A stretch of DNA of 64,000 nt from contig NZ_FNNR01000006.1 in NCBI RefSeq assembly GCF_900106835.1, forward strand, positions 124,001 through 188,000, written 5' to 3'. The stretch is from Arthrobacter sp. cf158. GTDB taxonomy: Bacteria > Actinomycetota > Actinomycetes > Actinomycetales > Micrococcaceae. Each line of letters starts with the position of its first letter. Position 1 is the first letter of the stretch. The notes under the pieces are model-generated. The model had not been told where the DNA came from. It saw only the letters and a list, made by a program, of their open reading frames with translations, and did no database searches. This document shows positions 16,621-24,858 of this stretch, piece after piece. The translations under genes and the position numbers were made by a program.

Positions 16621-18389
16621 GCACGGATGAGCTTCAGGCCCTCTATGCGTCGCCGCTGCCCGCAAGCCGCACCGGCGCTCTCTACAACGCGTTCTCGTAT
16701 CCCACCAAAATCTCGGCGGAAAGCGTCGCGCTGTTCATCGCATGCCATACTGAGCCCGGCGACCACGTCCTGGACGTCTTCGGCGGCTCGGGAACCACCG
16801 GTATTGCCGCACTGCTCTGCGAGCGACCGACCGACCGCATGGTGTCGATGGCCGGCGAACGCGGCCTGGAACCGCGCTGGGGTGCGCGGAACGCCACCGT
16901 CTACGAACTCTCGGAGATCGGCACGCTACTCTCGCGGGTCATGACCGCCGCCCCCGAACCGGAGGCGTTCAAGGCCGCCGCAGCGCGCCTGGTGGACGCT
17001 GCCTCGGCGCTCGAGCCGACACTCTACGACGCCGCGGGGCCCGACGGCCGGGACGGGACAGTACGCCAGATCATCTGGAGCGACATCGTGCAGTGCCCCC
17101 GCTGCGGAGCAGAAACCACCTATGCGGATACACGTGTCCGCTACGAGCCCCTGCGGTTCGACGACACTTTCAGCTGCGTCTGCGGCCATACAGGCTCGCC
17201 CGACGACTGGCCGCGCGTGCTGGAAGACGTGGTCGACCCCTGGACCGGCGAGACGAACCGGCGTCGCCGCCGGATGCCGTGGAAGGTATACGGCACCTCG
17301 TCGACCGGCAACTGGAGCAGGCGAGCGACCGATGAAGACGGCAGGGTCGAGGACGACGCTCTTGCCCGCGGCCTGCCATTGGGCGCACCGATCGTCCCGC
17401 TGCACTGGGGTGACCTCCATCGCAACGGCTACCACCAGGGCATGACGCACCTCCATCACCTCTACACCGCCCGCAATTTCCGTGCGCTGGCTACGCTGTG
17501 GCAGCTGATCGAGCGCGAGCCGGAAGAACTCCGCGAGGCGCTGAAGCTGCTCGTACTTTCCTACAACGCCGCCCATTCGACACTCATGACCCGCGTCGTG
17601 CTTAAGAAGAACTCCAAGGACTTCGTTGTCACCGGTGCCCAGTCCGGCGTCATGTACGTCAGCGGACTGCCGGTGGAGAAGAACGTCTTCACGGGCATCA
17701 GGCGTAAGATCAAGACGTTCGCGGCCGCTTTCGAGTTGCTGCACGGCCTCTCAGGCGACGCGACCATCGTCACAGGGAGCAGCGCCGACCTGCACCTGCC
17801 GAACGAGTCGGTCGACTACGTGTTCACCGATCCGCCATTCGGCGGCTACATCCCCTACTCGGAGATCAACCAGGTCAACGAGCTGTGGCTGGGTCAGACC
17901 ACCAAAACCGAGGAAGAAGCGATCATCTCTCCCTCCCAAGGCAAGGGCGTAGGCGAGTACCAGGCACTGCTGACGTCGGTGTTCTTGGAGGTCGCACGCG
18001 TCATGAAGCCGGACGCCGACGCGACACTCGTGTTCCACTCGTCCCAGGCCACCGTCTGGCAGGCGCTCACCGCGAGCCTTGCTGACGCCGGCCTGGCGGT
18101 CACAGCGGCGAGCATCCTCGACAAGACGCAGGCCAGCTTCAAGCAGGTGAACGGACACCTGGCCGTCAGCGGCGACCCGCTGCTCCGCGTGAAAAGACGC
18201 CCGCGAGTGGCCGCGGTGCGGCAGAACGTCCCGACGATGAGCGACCTGGCCATGGTCGAACGCAGCCTGCCGGTCACGGCCCGCCAGCAGCAACACCGCT
18301 ACTCGGAGCTCATCGGAATGGCGTTGATGAGCGGAGTCCCCATCACGATGGATGCCCGAGCCGTGTACCAGATACGGGGGCTCGATTGA
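16617..18389 (+). CDS. Amino-DNA methyltransferase with DPPF motif and zinc ribbon (M1)
   Basis: The 590-residue protein has the S-adenosylmethionine motif VLDVFGGSGTTG at 51-62 and the catalytic motif TDPPFGGY near 404-411, more than 340 residues apart. This is the order of an alpha-type amino-methyltransferase with a very large insert. The insert carries a probable zinc ribbon (Cys160, 163, 187, 189) and may contain the target-recognition domain. The product would be N6-methyladenine or N4-methylcytosine. It overlaps the AbrB-like gene upstream and the TTG start of M2 downstream (TTGA). The recognition site is unknown. Confidence 0.88.
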   Translation: MSTDELQALYASPLPASRTGALYNAFSYPTKISAESVALFIACHTEPGDHVLDVFGGSGTTGIAALLCERPTDRMVSMAGERGLEPRWGARNATVYELSEIGTLLSRVMTAAPEPEAFKAAAARLVDAASALEPTLYDAAGPDGRDGTVRQIIWSDIVQCPRCGAETTYADTRVRYEPLRFDDTFSCVCGHTGSPDDWPRVLEDVVDPWTGETNRRRRRMPWKVYGTSSTGNWSRRATDEDGRVEDDALARGLPLGAPIVPLHWGDLHRNGYHQGMTHLHHLYTARNFRALATLWQLIEREPEELREALKLLVLSYNAAHSTLMTRVVLKKNSKDFVVTGAQSGVMYVSGLPVEKNVFTGIRRKIKTFAAAFELLHGLSGDATIVTGSSADLHLPNESVDYVFTDPPFGGYIPYSEINQVNELWLGQTTKTEEEAIISPSQGKGVGEYQALLTSVFLEVARVMKPDADATLVFHSSQATVWQALTASLADAGLAVTAASILDKTQASFKQVNGHLAVSGDPLLRVKRRPRVAAVRQNVPTMSDLAMVERSLPVTARQQQHRYSELIGMALMSGVPITMDARAVYQIRGLD

Positions 18390-20353
18390 GCGTTGAGACC
18401 GTTCTGAACACCGTCAGGAAGAAGCAGTTAGGGCAGTACTTCACCGATCAGCGCGTTGGCCGACTGCTGGCGGCGTTGGCCGGTGCCGAGTCCGCGAAGA
18501 CCATCATCGACCCGATGGTCGGCTCTGCGGACCTCCTTCGGTCCTGTCTCTCGGTCGGTGCACGACCCGACAGGGTCTTCGGGCTAGACCTAGACCCGCT
18601 GGCAGTGGCACAGGCCCGCGCAGCGCTCGAGGGCGTGCGCTGCACTGAGTTGGTCGTGGGCGACGCGTTTTCCACTGAGCTGCCCTCTGAGCAGTTCGAC
18701 CTTGTGATCACCAACCCGCCGTATATCCGATACCAGTCGAAGGGCAACGTCGACGGCATCAGCGTACCGTCGGCCGAATCCGTGCGAGCGGGACTACTGC
18801 GAGCGATCACCAACCGGCCGGACCTCCCCGACGCTGCTCGCGGACTGTGGACACGCGCCGCCAGGAGCTACCCCGGCACGTCCGACGTCGCCGTTCCCGC
18901 CTGGATCCTGAGCGCCGCGATGGTACGAGAGGGCGGCATGCTAGCCGTTGTCGCCCCGCAGGCATGGTTGAGCCGCAACTACGCGCACGCCGTGCGAGAA
19001 CTCCTTGACGGAGCGTTCGACGTCGAGGCGATCGTCGAGGACGGCGACGCGACGTGGTTCGAGGACGCCCAGGTGCGCACCCAGCTCGTAGTGGCCAGGA
19101 GACGGCCCGTCGCGGCTCGGACCGCCGGTCACTCGGTCGTGAGGGCGCGAGCCACTCGCGATCTCGACACCGAGGGATCCCTGAGAGGATCCCTGGCTTC
19201 CGAGGCGGCCGTCGCGACGGCCCTGCGCGCCGTGACGGCGAGCAGTTCGACCACGGTCACCACCGGACTCACCGCACACGTCGAGCATGACCTCTCCGTG
19301 GCGTCATCAGGGCAGACGGTCCATGTCCCGGCGCGGGTAACAGTGGCGATCGGAACGGGTCCTGCCGCCCTCGCCACACGGACGCTCGCGTCGTACGGCT
19401 GGCGGGCCGGACAGGGCCTCAGGAGCGGCGCGAACGACTTCTTCTACGTCAGCGTGGTCGACGGCGTCGTGTGTCCGGCTCCCCGCTGGGGCGTGGAATC
19501 GCTGCCGATCCCGCCCGAGTGCCTGCTTCCTGCAGTCCGTCGCCAGAGCGATCTCGGTGATCATCTCGCCGTCGACGCCTCCCTGCTCCAGTCCCGCGTC
19601 GTGAACCTCCGCGGCTGGGTCACCGCTGCGGACCTAAAGCGAATGGGATCGGGAGAAGTGCAGGTCCTCCCGGCAGCCGTCGGAAGGTGGATCTCACAAG
19701 TCGCGAGCACTCCCCTGTCCGCGAAGGACCCGACCAAACTGTTTCCCGACCTCGCGGCCGTTGCCACGAACAGCAAGATGGACCGCACCGGTCGCCCGGT
19801 CAGGTTCTGGTACCAGCTGCCGGAGCTCACCGTCCGCCACAGGCCGGCGCTGCTCCTTGGTCGCGTTTGCGGCGGACGCCCGAGGACGTATCTTAATCCG
19901 TCCAGAACCGTTATCGACGCCAACTTCTCGGGCTTCTGGCCTACCGAGCCCGACGCCATGCCCGCCGAGGCGCTGCTCGCTCTGCTGAACTCCAGCTGGG
20001 TCTGGGCCAACCTCGAAGCTACGTGCACGGTGCTTGGCGGCGGCGCACTCAAGATCGAGGCGACGGACCTGAGGCGGATGGCCCTCCCCGTTCTCTCGGC
20101 CGAAGACGTCGCGAAGCTTTCCCGGCTGGGGCGTGATGCAATGATGGAGCACTCAGGAGACCTGCAGCTCGCCATCGATGAGGTAGTGGCTGGTGCTCTG
20201 GCTCCCGGGCAGTGGGACGAGCTCCGTCCACAGAGACTGCAGGCTCTCGCCGAACAGGCGCTGAGTCACCGCTCGCGCGGCAAGTGGTCCTCGCGTGCCG
20301 CCGGATCGGACGTTTTTGCAAATAGGGTTGCTGCGACAGATAGGTGGGGCTGA
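18386..20353 (+). CDS. N6-adenine DNA methyltransferase, TaqI/Eco57I-like (M2)
   Basis: The 655-residue protein begins KKQLGQYFTDQRVGRLL, a common start of N6-adenine methylases. It has the cofactor motif IDPMVGSADLL (41-51), an acidic motif II (GLDLDPLAVA, 66-75) and the catalytic NPPY at 110-113. This gamma-type order leaves the C-terminal ~400 residues for target recognition, as in TaqI-like enzymes. There is no fused nuclease domain. The start is TTG 18386 overlapping the M1 stop; the stop overlaps the ATG of the McrB-like gene (TGATG). Confidence 0.9.
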   Translation: MSVETVLNTVRKKQLGQYFTDQRVGRLLAALAGAESAKTIIDPMVGSADLLRSCLSVGARPDRVFGLDLDPLAVAQARAALEGVRCTELVVGDAFSTELPSEQFDLVITNPPYIRYQSKGNVDGISVPSAESVRAGLLRAITNRPDLPDAARGLWTRAARSYPGTSDVAVPAWILSAAMVREGGMLAVVAPQAWLSRNYAHAVRELLDGAFDVEAIVEDGDATWFEDAQVRTQLVVARRRPVAARTAGHSVVRARATRDLDTEGSLRGSLASEAAVATALRAVTASSSTTVTTGLTAHVEHDLSVASSGQTVHVPARVTVAIGTGPAALATRTLASYGWRAGQGLRSGANDFFYVSVVDGVVCPAPRWGVESLPIPPECLLPAVRRQSDLGDHLAVDASLLQSRVVNLRGWVTAADLKRMGSGEVQVLPAAVGRWISQVASTPLSAKDPTKLFPDLAAVATNSKMDRTGRPVRFWYQLPELTVRHRPALLLGRVCGGRPRTYLNPSRTVIDANFSGFWPTEPDAMPAEALLALLNSSWVWANLEATCTVLGGGALKIEATDLRRMALPVLSAEDVAKLSRLGRDAMMEHSGDLQLAIDEVVAGALAPGQWDELRPQRLQALAEQALSHRSRGKWSSRAAGSDVFANRVAATDRWG

Positions 20354-22008
20354 TGGAACTGGCGCTCGAGACGGTCCGTGTGCTGCGGCGCTTCAAGAAC
20401 GCTGTCCTGGAGGGACCGCCGGGGACCGGAAAGAGCCATGTCGTCAGCGCGGTGGTAGCAGCCTGGGAAAACGAGACCGGCCGGAAACTGGTGGGCAACG
20501 GCCGCGGGAACTACGCGATCACGCTTCACCCGAGCACCACATACGAGGAGTTCGTCGAGGGGCTACGCTACGACGACGCGAAGAGCTCCTTCGTCCGAAA
20601 GGACGGCTTCCTGCGGGAAGTGATCGCGAACGCGTCCGCTGATCATGCCTCCGACTATCTGATCCTGATCGACGAGCTCAACCGCGCTAATGTCCCCAAG
20701 GTTTTCGGCGACCTGCTGCTCACGATGGAGTCTAGTAAGCGGACTACATGGGATGGGTCGAATTGGATCGGCGGCATGGAAGTCACGCTGCCTTACTCAG
20801 GGAAACTCTTCTCGGTGCCGAGCAACGTCTACCTGCTCGGCACGATGAACACCTCCGACCGCTCGATCGCGCCCCTGGACTCGGCCCTGCGCCGCCGGTT
20901 CGGGTTTATCAGAGTGGAACCACTGGTCGGCGAGGCGCTGCGGCAGCGCATCGCAGAGACGGACGGCTCAGATGCGGTCGAGCGGGTCGAACGCTCCATA
21001 GACCAGCTGACCAATCTCAACGAGGCCCTCCGACGATGCCTCGGTCCGAACGCAATGCTCGGCCACAGCTACCTCTTCGGCGTGGCGGCCACCGAAGGCT
21101 CGGTCGCTGACGCCAATGACCCGCTTGCTGTGGTCCGAGAAGCTGCATCACAGCCGAACGTGGTCGGAGGACTATGGCTCGAAGTCAGCAAGATGTGGGG
21201 GTTCAACCACAACCAGCTTGACCTGCCCGACCAGACACCTTCACGCCGCGGCCTGGTGGAGAGCTTCTACCCGATGGCTTCGGGCGGCACCCCGGCGACA
21301 GTGCGTTCCGGCCCCGGCAGTCAGGACTCGTTCGACATCGCCGTCGCCGGGAAGCTCTTCGTCGGCAACACGATCGAGTACAACAAGGGTGGCAGCAATG
21401 TGCGCCTGAAGTACCAAGGCCGAACAGCGCTGGACGAGGGGATCCTTTCTGCCGTCCCGGACGACGGCATGGAGCAGCACATCCATGTGTGGCTGCGCCG
21501 CGACGATGACACGTTCGAGCTGATCCTGCTCGACCGGACAGCGAGCGTTCTTGCGGCTCTCCAATCCGTGAGTTCTGGCGCTGCGGGATGGCACGCCCGG
21601 ACACCTGGCTCGGGCGGCCGAGCCTATGGGGAGATCGACATAGCAACCTTGGCGGCCTCGCAGACGCCAGGGCCAACCGTCGACGAAGACGCCGAATGGA
21701 TGATTTGGCGATACGCGATCCTGCCTCAGCTCATCGACACTGCGACCCAGGTCGGCGCAACCGATCTCCTCGCAAAGGAGACCAGGAATGCCTGGCTCGA
21801 GGCCGCTAACGCCAACGACGTCGCGGACCGCTGGGAGTCCTTCGACCGGTTCCTGGCCAGCCTTTCGCTGGCGATCACCGAGGAGGGCTACGGCCTCACG
21901 CGCGGTCTAACTGTCGTCGACATTCCGGTCGGGGCCGCTTCCGAGTTCGTCGCGCCGGAGACGTCGGACGAGCCCGACGCCGAGGACGCCGACGATGGTG
22001 ACCAATAG
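20353..22008 (+). CDS. McrB-like AAA+ NTPase, restriction subunit
   Basis: The 551-residue protein has Walker A GPPGTGKS (21-28), Walker B YLILIDELNRAN (102-113), the McrB-type signature GTMNTSDRS (163-171) and the arginine-finger segment ALRRRF. There is no N-terminal DNA-reading domain before Walker A, unlike E. coli McrB; the ~350 residues after the motor are unassigned and could read DNA. ATG 20353 overlaps the M2 stop; GTG 20344 is an alternative. McrB family motors translocate DNA and activate an McrC nuclease, and that partner follows with a 14-bp overlap. Confidence 0.9.
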   Translation: MELALETVRVLRRFKNAVLEGPPGTGKSHVVSAVVAAWENETGRKLVGNGRGNYAITLHPSTTYEEFVEGLRYDDAKSSFVRKDGFLREVIANASADHASDYLILIDELNRANVPKVFGDLLLTMESSKRTTWDGSNWIGGMEVTLPYSGKLFSVPSNVYLLGTMNTSDRSIAPLDSALRRRFGFIRVEPLVGEALRQRIAETDGSDAVERVERSIDQLTNLNEALRRCLGPNAMLGHSYLFGVAATEGSVADANDPLAVVREAASQPNVVGGLWLEVSKMWGFNHNQLDLPDQTPSRRGLVESFYPMASGGTPATVRSGPGSQDSFDIAVAGKLFVGNTIEYNKGGSNVRLKYQGRTALDEGILSAVPDDGMEQHIHVWLRRDDDTFELILLDRTASVLAALQSVSSGAAGWHARTPGSGGRAYGEIDIATLAASQTPGPTVDEDAEWMIWRYAILPQLIDTATQVGATDLLAKETRNAWLEAANANDVADRWESFDRFLASLSLAITEEGYGLTRGLTVVDIPVGAASEFVAPETSDEPDAEDADDGDQ

Positions 22009-23476
22009 CGACCCTCGGCTCTGGATCAAGGCGAGCCCCCGCGGGACCCGCTCCGGTTTCGTTGTCCTCCCCGACGGGGCCGGCGGCAGGGTGACGGTGA
22101 CGGTACTGCCGAAGCCGTGGTCCGCCAAGGCAAAGGTCGTCCGCGACTACGACCATGTGCCGGGCTCGACCACGCATGTCGTGATGCACGAGACGGAGTT
22201 GGCCGTCCTGAGCACCTCGTCCGCCTCGATCGGGGCGATCACGATCGGCCTCATGGACGTCTCGGGCCAGCAGGCCGACTTGCTGGCCCTCGGGGCTCCG
22301 CCAGACGATCCACAGACCGCTCCTGCCATCGCCGGCGATCCATTCCGCGAGCTCCTCGACCTGATGTTGCTCGCCGAGCGGGGCAGCCTGACGAGCAGCC
22401 CGCTGACCTTCGAGGGCGCGTTCGCGCCCTCCCTCCTGCGGCTCCTCACGCAGGAACGGTTGCTTTCGGTCGTGGAAAACCTTATCTTCCGTGTCCGCCC
22501 TCGCTACTCAGAGCGGACGGAGACGCTCGAGATGCCCCGCGGACGGCTGCGCGACGACAGCCTCCTGTACTCGCTCGCGACGGGCACCCCTCGGGTCGAA
22601 TCAACGTTCGATGAGCTTACGACGGACACCCCGCTCCTGCGGGTCGTGGCCTCGGCGCTCCGCGTGGTCGGGAATGACCGCCTGCCGCGCAAGATCGCAT
22701 CACTGCGGCCACGACTGCAGACTCGCGCCGTGCATCTGCTCCGCTACCTCTCGGGCGTCACCCTGATCGACCGGGAGCAAGCACTTTTGACCGCCGAGCA
22801 CCTCTGGCTGGGACCGCTTGACCAGATCTGGAAGCCTGCGATCGACGCCGCAATGCCGGTCCTCCGCGACTGGGCCGTCGAGCCCGATTCCGGAGCCAGC
22901 AGCACGGATGCCCTCCTGATTCACGTCTCGACTGAGAAGTTCTGGGAGCAGTGCATGGAGCTGGCACTGCAGAGCGCCTTCGTGACCATCGCGGTTAGCC
23001 GGGACGCCCAGCCCGGCGAAGGCGTAAGCGTGCCGGCTCCCTGGGTGGCGCGGGCGCCCGAAGGCATCGAGCCTCCGGAGCCTGCAACCACATCCTTCCC
23101 GGACTTCATGCTTCGCTCCGGTCGGCGCGTGGTGGTCGCGGACGCAAAGTACAAGCTCGGCACCGGGACCGCGCCGACTTCATCAGACGGCTACCAACTG
23201 TTCGCCTATAGCCACCTGGCGACTCTCGGAGGGCCGGTTTCCGATCTGGCGGTCATTTTGTATCCGACGCGGGTCGGCGGTCAGCCGAAGCAGCTTGAGC
23301 TGGAAAGACTGAGAAGCCGCCGTTATCCGCTCTGGCTCGTGCGCCTGCCGTTCCCATCGCGATGCGATCTCAGGAGTCAGGGAAACTGGGCGGCATACGT
23401 CGCTCGCCTCGGGACCTCGGTTCACGACCTGTCAATCGACTGGGAACGCCAGCTCGTGGCTCATAGCGGGCGCTGA
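21995..23476 (+). CDS. McrC-like PD-(D/E)XK nuclease subunit
   Basis: The 493-residue protein matches McrC in layout: an N-terminal beta-rich region, the middle block TLEMPRGRLR and TFDELTTDTPLLRVV, and a C-terminal nuclease core PDFMLRSGRRVVVADAKYK (about 368-386) with the D...D-x-K arrangement, then GYQLFAYSHL. McrC proteins both stimulate the McrB motor and cut DNA. It is the last gene of the five-gene operon and ends 142 bp before a strong hairpin. Confidence 0.87.
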   Translation: MVTNSDPRLWIKASPRGTRSGFVVLPDGAGGRVTVTVLPKPWSAKAKVVRDYDHVPGSTTHVVMHETELAVLSTSSASIGAITIGLMDVSGQQADLLALGAPPDDPQTAPAIAGDPFRELLDLMLLAERGSLTSSPLTFEGAFAPSLLRLLTQERLLSVVENLIFRVRPRYSERTETLEMPRGRLRDDSLLYSLATGTPRVESTFDELTTDTPLLRVVASALRVVGNDRLPRKIASLRPRLQTRAVHLLRYLSGVTLIDREQALLTAEHLWLGPLDQIWKPAIDAAMPVLRDWAVEPDSGASSTDALLIHVSTEKFWEQCMELALQSAFVTIAVSRDAQPGEGVSVPAPWVARAPEGIEPPEPATTSFPDFMLRSGRRVVVADAKYKLGTGTAPTSSDGYQLFAYSHLATLGGPVSDLAVILYPTRVGGQPKQLELERLRSRRYPLWLVRLPFPSRCDLRSQGNWAAYVARLGTSVHDLSIDWERQLVAHSGR

Positions 23477-23618
23477 ACCCGACACGCACCACTTCCTTCA
23501 TTGACCATATCGCCACCTAAAACCTGGCTGCTCAGTACGTTTCGACGTGAAGAATGAGCCGCTCCGTCGTGGGAAAGGGCTTCTGACCACGGTGTTTGCA
23601 GGGAATAGGGTTAAAAGC

Positions 23619-23650
23619 AAAAGTCCCGGTCATTTCTGACCGGGACTTTT
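23619..23650. terminator. Strong bidirectional terminator
   Basis: AAAAGTCCCGGTCA, loop TTTC and TGACCGGGACTTTT form a perfect 14-bp stem with A/T flanks on both strands. It can end both the rightward McrBC operon and the leftward gyrA-tRNA transcript, and lies 4 bp beyond the CCA of tRNA-Ala. Confidence 0.9.
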
Positions 23651-23654
23651 CTTA

Positions 23655-23730
23655 TGGTGGAGGCACGGGGACTCGAACCCCGAACCCCCTGCTTGCAAAG
23701 CAGGTGCGCTACCAATTGCGCCATGCCCCC
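23655..23730 (-). tRNA. tRNA-Ala (anticodon TGC)
   Basis: The minus strand folds as a full cloverleaf. The acceptor GGGGGCA pairs with TGCCTCC, the anticodon stem-loop CCTGC-TTTGCAA-GCAGG presents TGC, and the T loop GGTTCGAGTCC is standard. The CCA end is encoded (23655-23657). It is followed directly by the terminator. Confidence 0.97.
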
Positions 23731-23800
23731 ATAAGAAGCAACCCGTCAATCATACCCCATGTCAGGACCGGTATTTACCAGTTCCAACCGTACTCCGCAG

Positions 23801-23920
23801 CTAGTCGACCGTGTCGGTTGACTTGCTCCAGACATCCTTCCGGGCTTCGGATTCCTGGGCCTTTTTATAGACCAGGACACCTGCGATCGCCGCTGCTACA
23901 ACTACCAGCAACTTCTTCAC
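23801..23920 (-). CDS. DLW-39 family small protein
   Basis: A 39-residue ORF starting GTG 23920 (MKKLLVVVAAAIAGVLVYKK) has one hydrophobic helix and a charged tail with DVW, ending STDTVD. Length, sequence and position between the tRNA-Ala and tRNA-Ile genes downstream of gyrA match the actinobacterial DLW-39 family. GAGGTGCTT precedes the start. The function is unknown. Confidence 0.85.
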   Translation of the reverse strand: MKKLLVVVAAAIAGVLVYKKAQESEARKDVWSKSTDTVD

Positions 23921-23966
23921 AAGCACCTCATTCCGATTCAGTGTTACCTGAACCTTGTAGGTTCCG

Positions 23967-24040
23967 TGGGCGTACCAGGACTTGAACCTGGGACCTCTTC
24001 GTTATCAGCGAAGCGCTCTAACCGCCTGAGCTATACGCCC
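23967..24040 (-). tRNA. tRNA-Ile (anticodon GAT)
   Basis: The minus strand gives acceptor GGGCGTA pairing with TACGCCC, D-arm AGCTCAGGCGGTTAGAGCGC, anticodon arm CTTCGCTGATAACGAAG with GAT, and T-arm CCAGGTTCAAGTCCTGG. CCA is not encoded. The tRNA-Ile/tRNA-Ala pair downstream of gyrA matches the actinobacterial layout. Confidence 0.97.
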
Positions 24041-24153
24041 CGATGCCTCATCGGGCCGAGATATGACTGTACAGCACATCCCGGCCCGATCTCAAATCGA
24101 GGCATTTTCGCGGAGGTTTTCCGCCAATTTCGGCGTATTTCCGCGGTTTTTCA

Positions 24154-24858
24154 CTAGTCGTCCGTCAGGGTGACGCCCACGCCACCAACCAACGTTGCAG
24201 AAATGTTATACAGGACTGCCGAAAGCATGGAGAGCGCGGTCAACAGGACCACGTTCACCACCGCAATGATGGTGGCGAAAGACGCCACCTGGCCCAGGGA
24301 AGCAATCTTCTTCAGTTCGAATCCGCTGCCCTCGGAACCCGCGAGGGTTCCCAGCAAGCTATCCACCTGGTTGAAGATGCCCGTGAGATCCAGCACAGTC
24401 CAGAGCACGATCGCGGCGACTACCGTGACAATGCCCAGAGCTACAGACAGCAGGAACGCCATCTTCAGTACGGACCACGGGTCAACCTTGCTGACCAGGA
24501 GGCGTGCACGGCGAACCTTGGCCTTGGGAGCCGGCTTTACCAAGCCCGGGGCACCCTGGGCTGGACGCTGGGCCGTGGCACCCGCTGGGCGCTGTCCGGG
24601 CTGGGCCGGGCGCTGTCCCGGAGCGCCGGCGGGTCGCTGACCTGCCTGGGCCGGACGCTGTCCTGGAGCTCCTGCCGGCCGCTGGGCGGAATTAGTTCCG
24701 CTTGCGGGCCGCGCTCCAGCTGCGCCGGAACCGGTGGACCCGGTTCCGGGACGCTGCTGGGGCCGCGCAGGCGTTCCTGGCTGTGCGCTGCCCGAGGGCT
24801 GCCGGAGTCCGCCGGGGACACCTGTGCTCGGCTTGGGATATGAGTCGGAATTACTCAC
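24154..24858 (-). CDS. DUF3566 domain-containing membrane protein
   Basis: The 234-residue protein has a Pro/Gln/Gly/Ala-rich N-terminal half with repeated GQRPA units (about residues 20-115), then a DUF3566 domain with two membrane helices ([20 protein letters not shown] and a second near 195-220). It overlaps the gyrA stop by 4 bp (ATGA). Members are always next to gyrA in actinobacteria; the function is unknown. The low-complexity repeats are encoded by near-identical DNA and could vary in number. Confidence 0.9.
   Translation of the reverse strand: MSNSDSYPKPSTGVPGGLRQPSGSAQPGTPARPQQRPGTGSTGSGAAGARPASGTNSAQRPAGAPGQRPAQAGQRPAGAPGQRPAQPGQRPAGATAQRPAQGAPGLVKPAPKAKVRRARLLVSKVDPWSVLKMAFLLSVALGIVTVVAAIVLWTVLDLTGIFNQVDSLLGTLAGSEGSGFELKKIASLGQVASFATIIAVVNVVLLTALSMLSAVLYNISATLVGGVGVTLTDD

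Noticed and set aside
16617..23476. BREX or DISARM system
   Set aside because: No PglZ, BrxC, helicase-DUF1998 or PLD genes are present; the motor and nuclease are McrB/McrC-like.
23655..23730. tRNA-Ala as an integrase attachment site for the island
   Set aside because: No duplicate of the tRNA 3' end near 13.3 kb and no integrase gene are visible.
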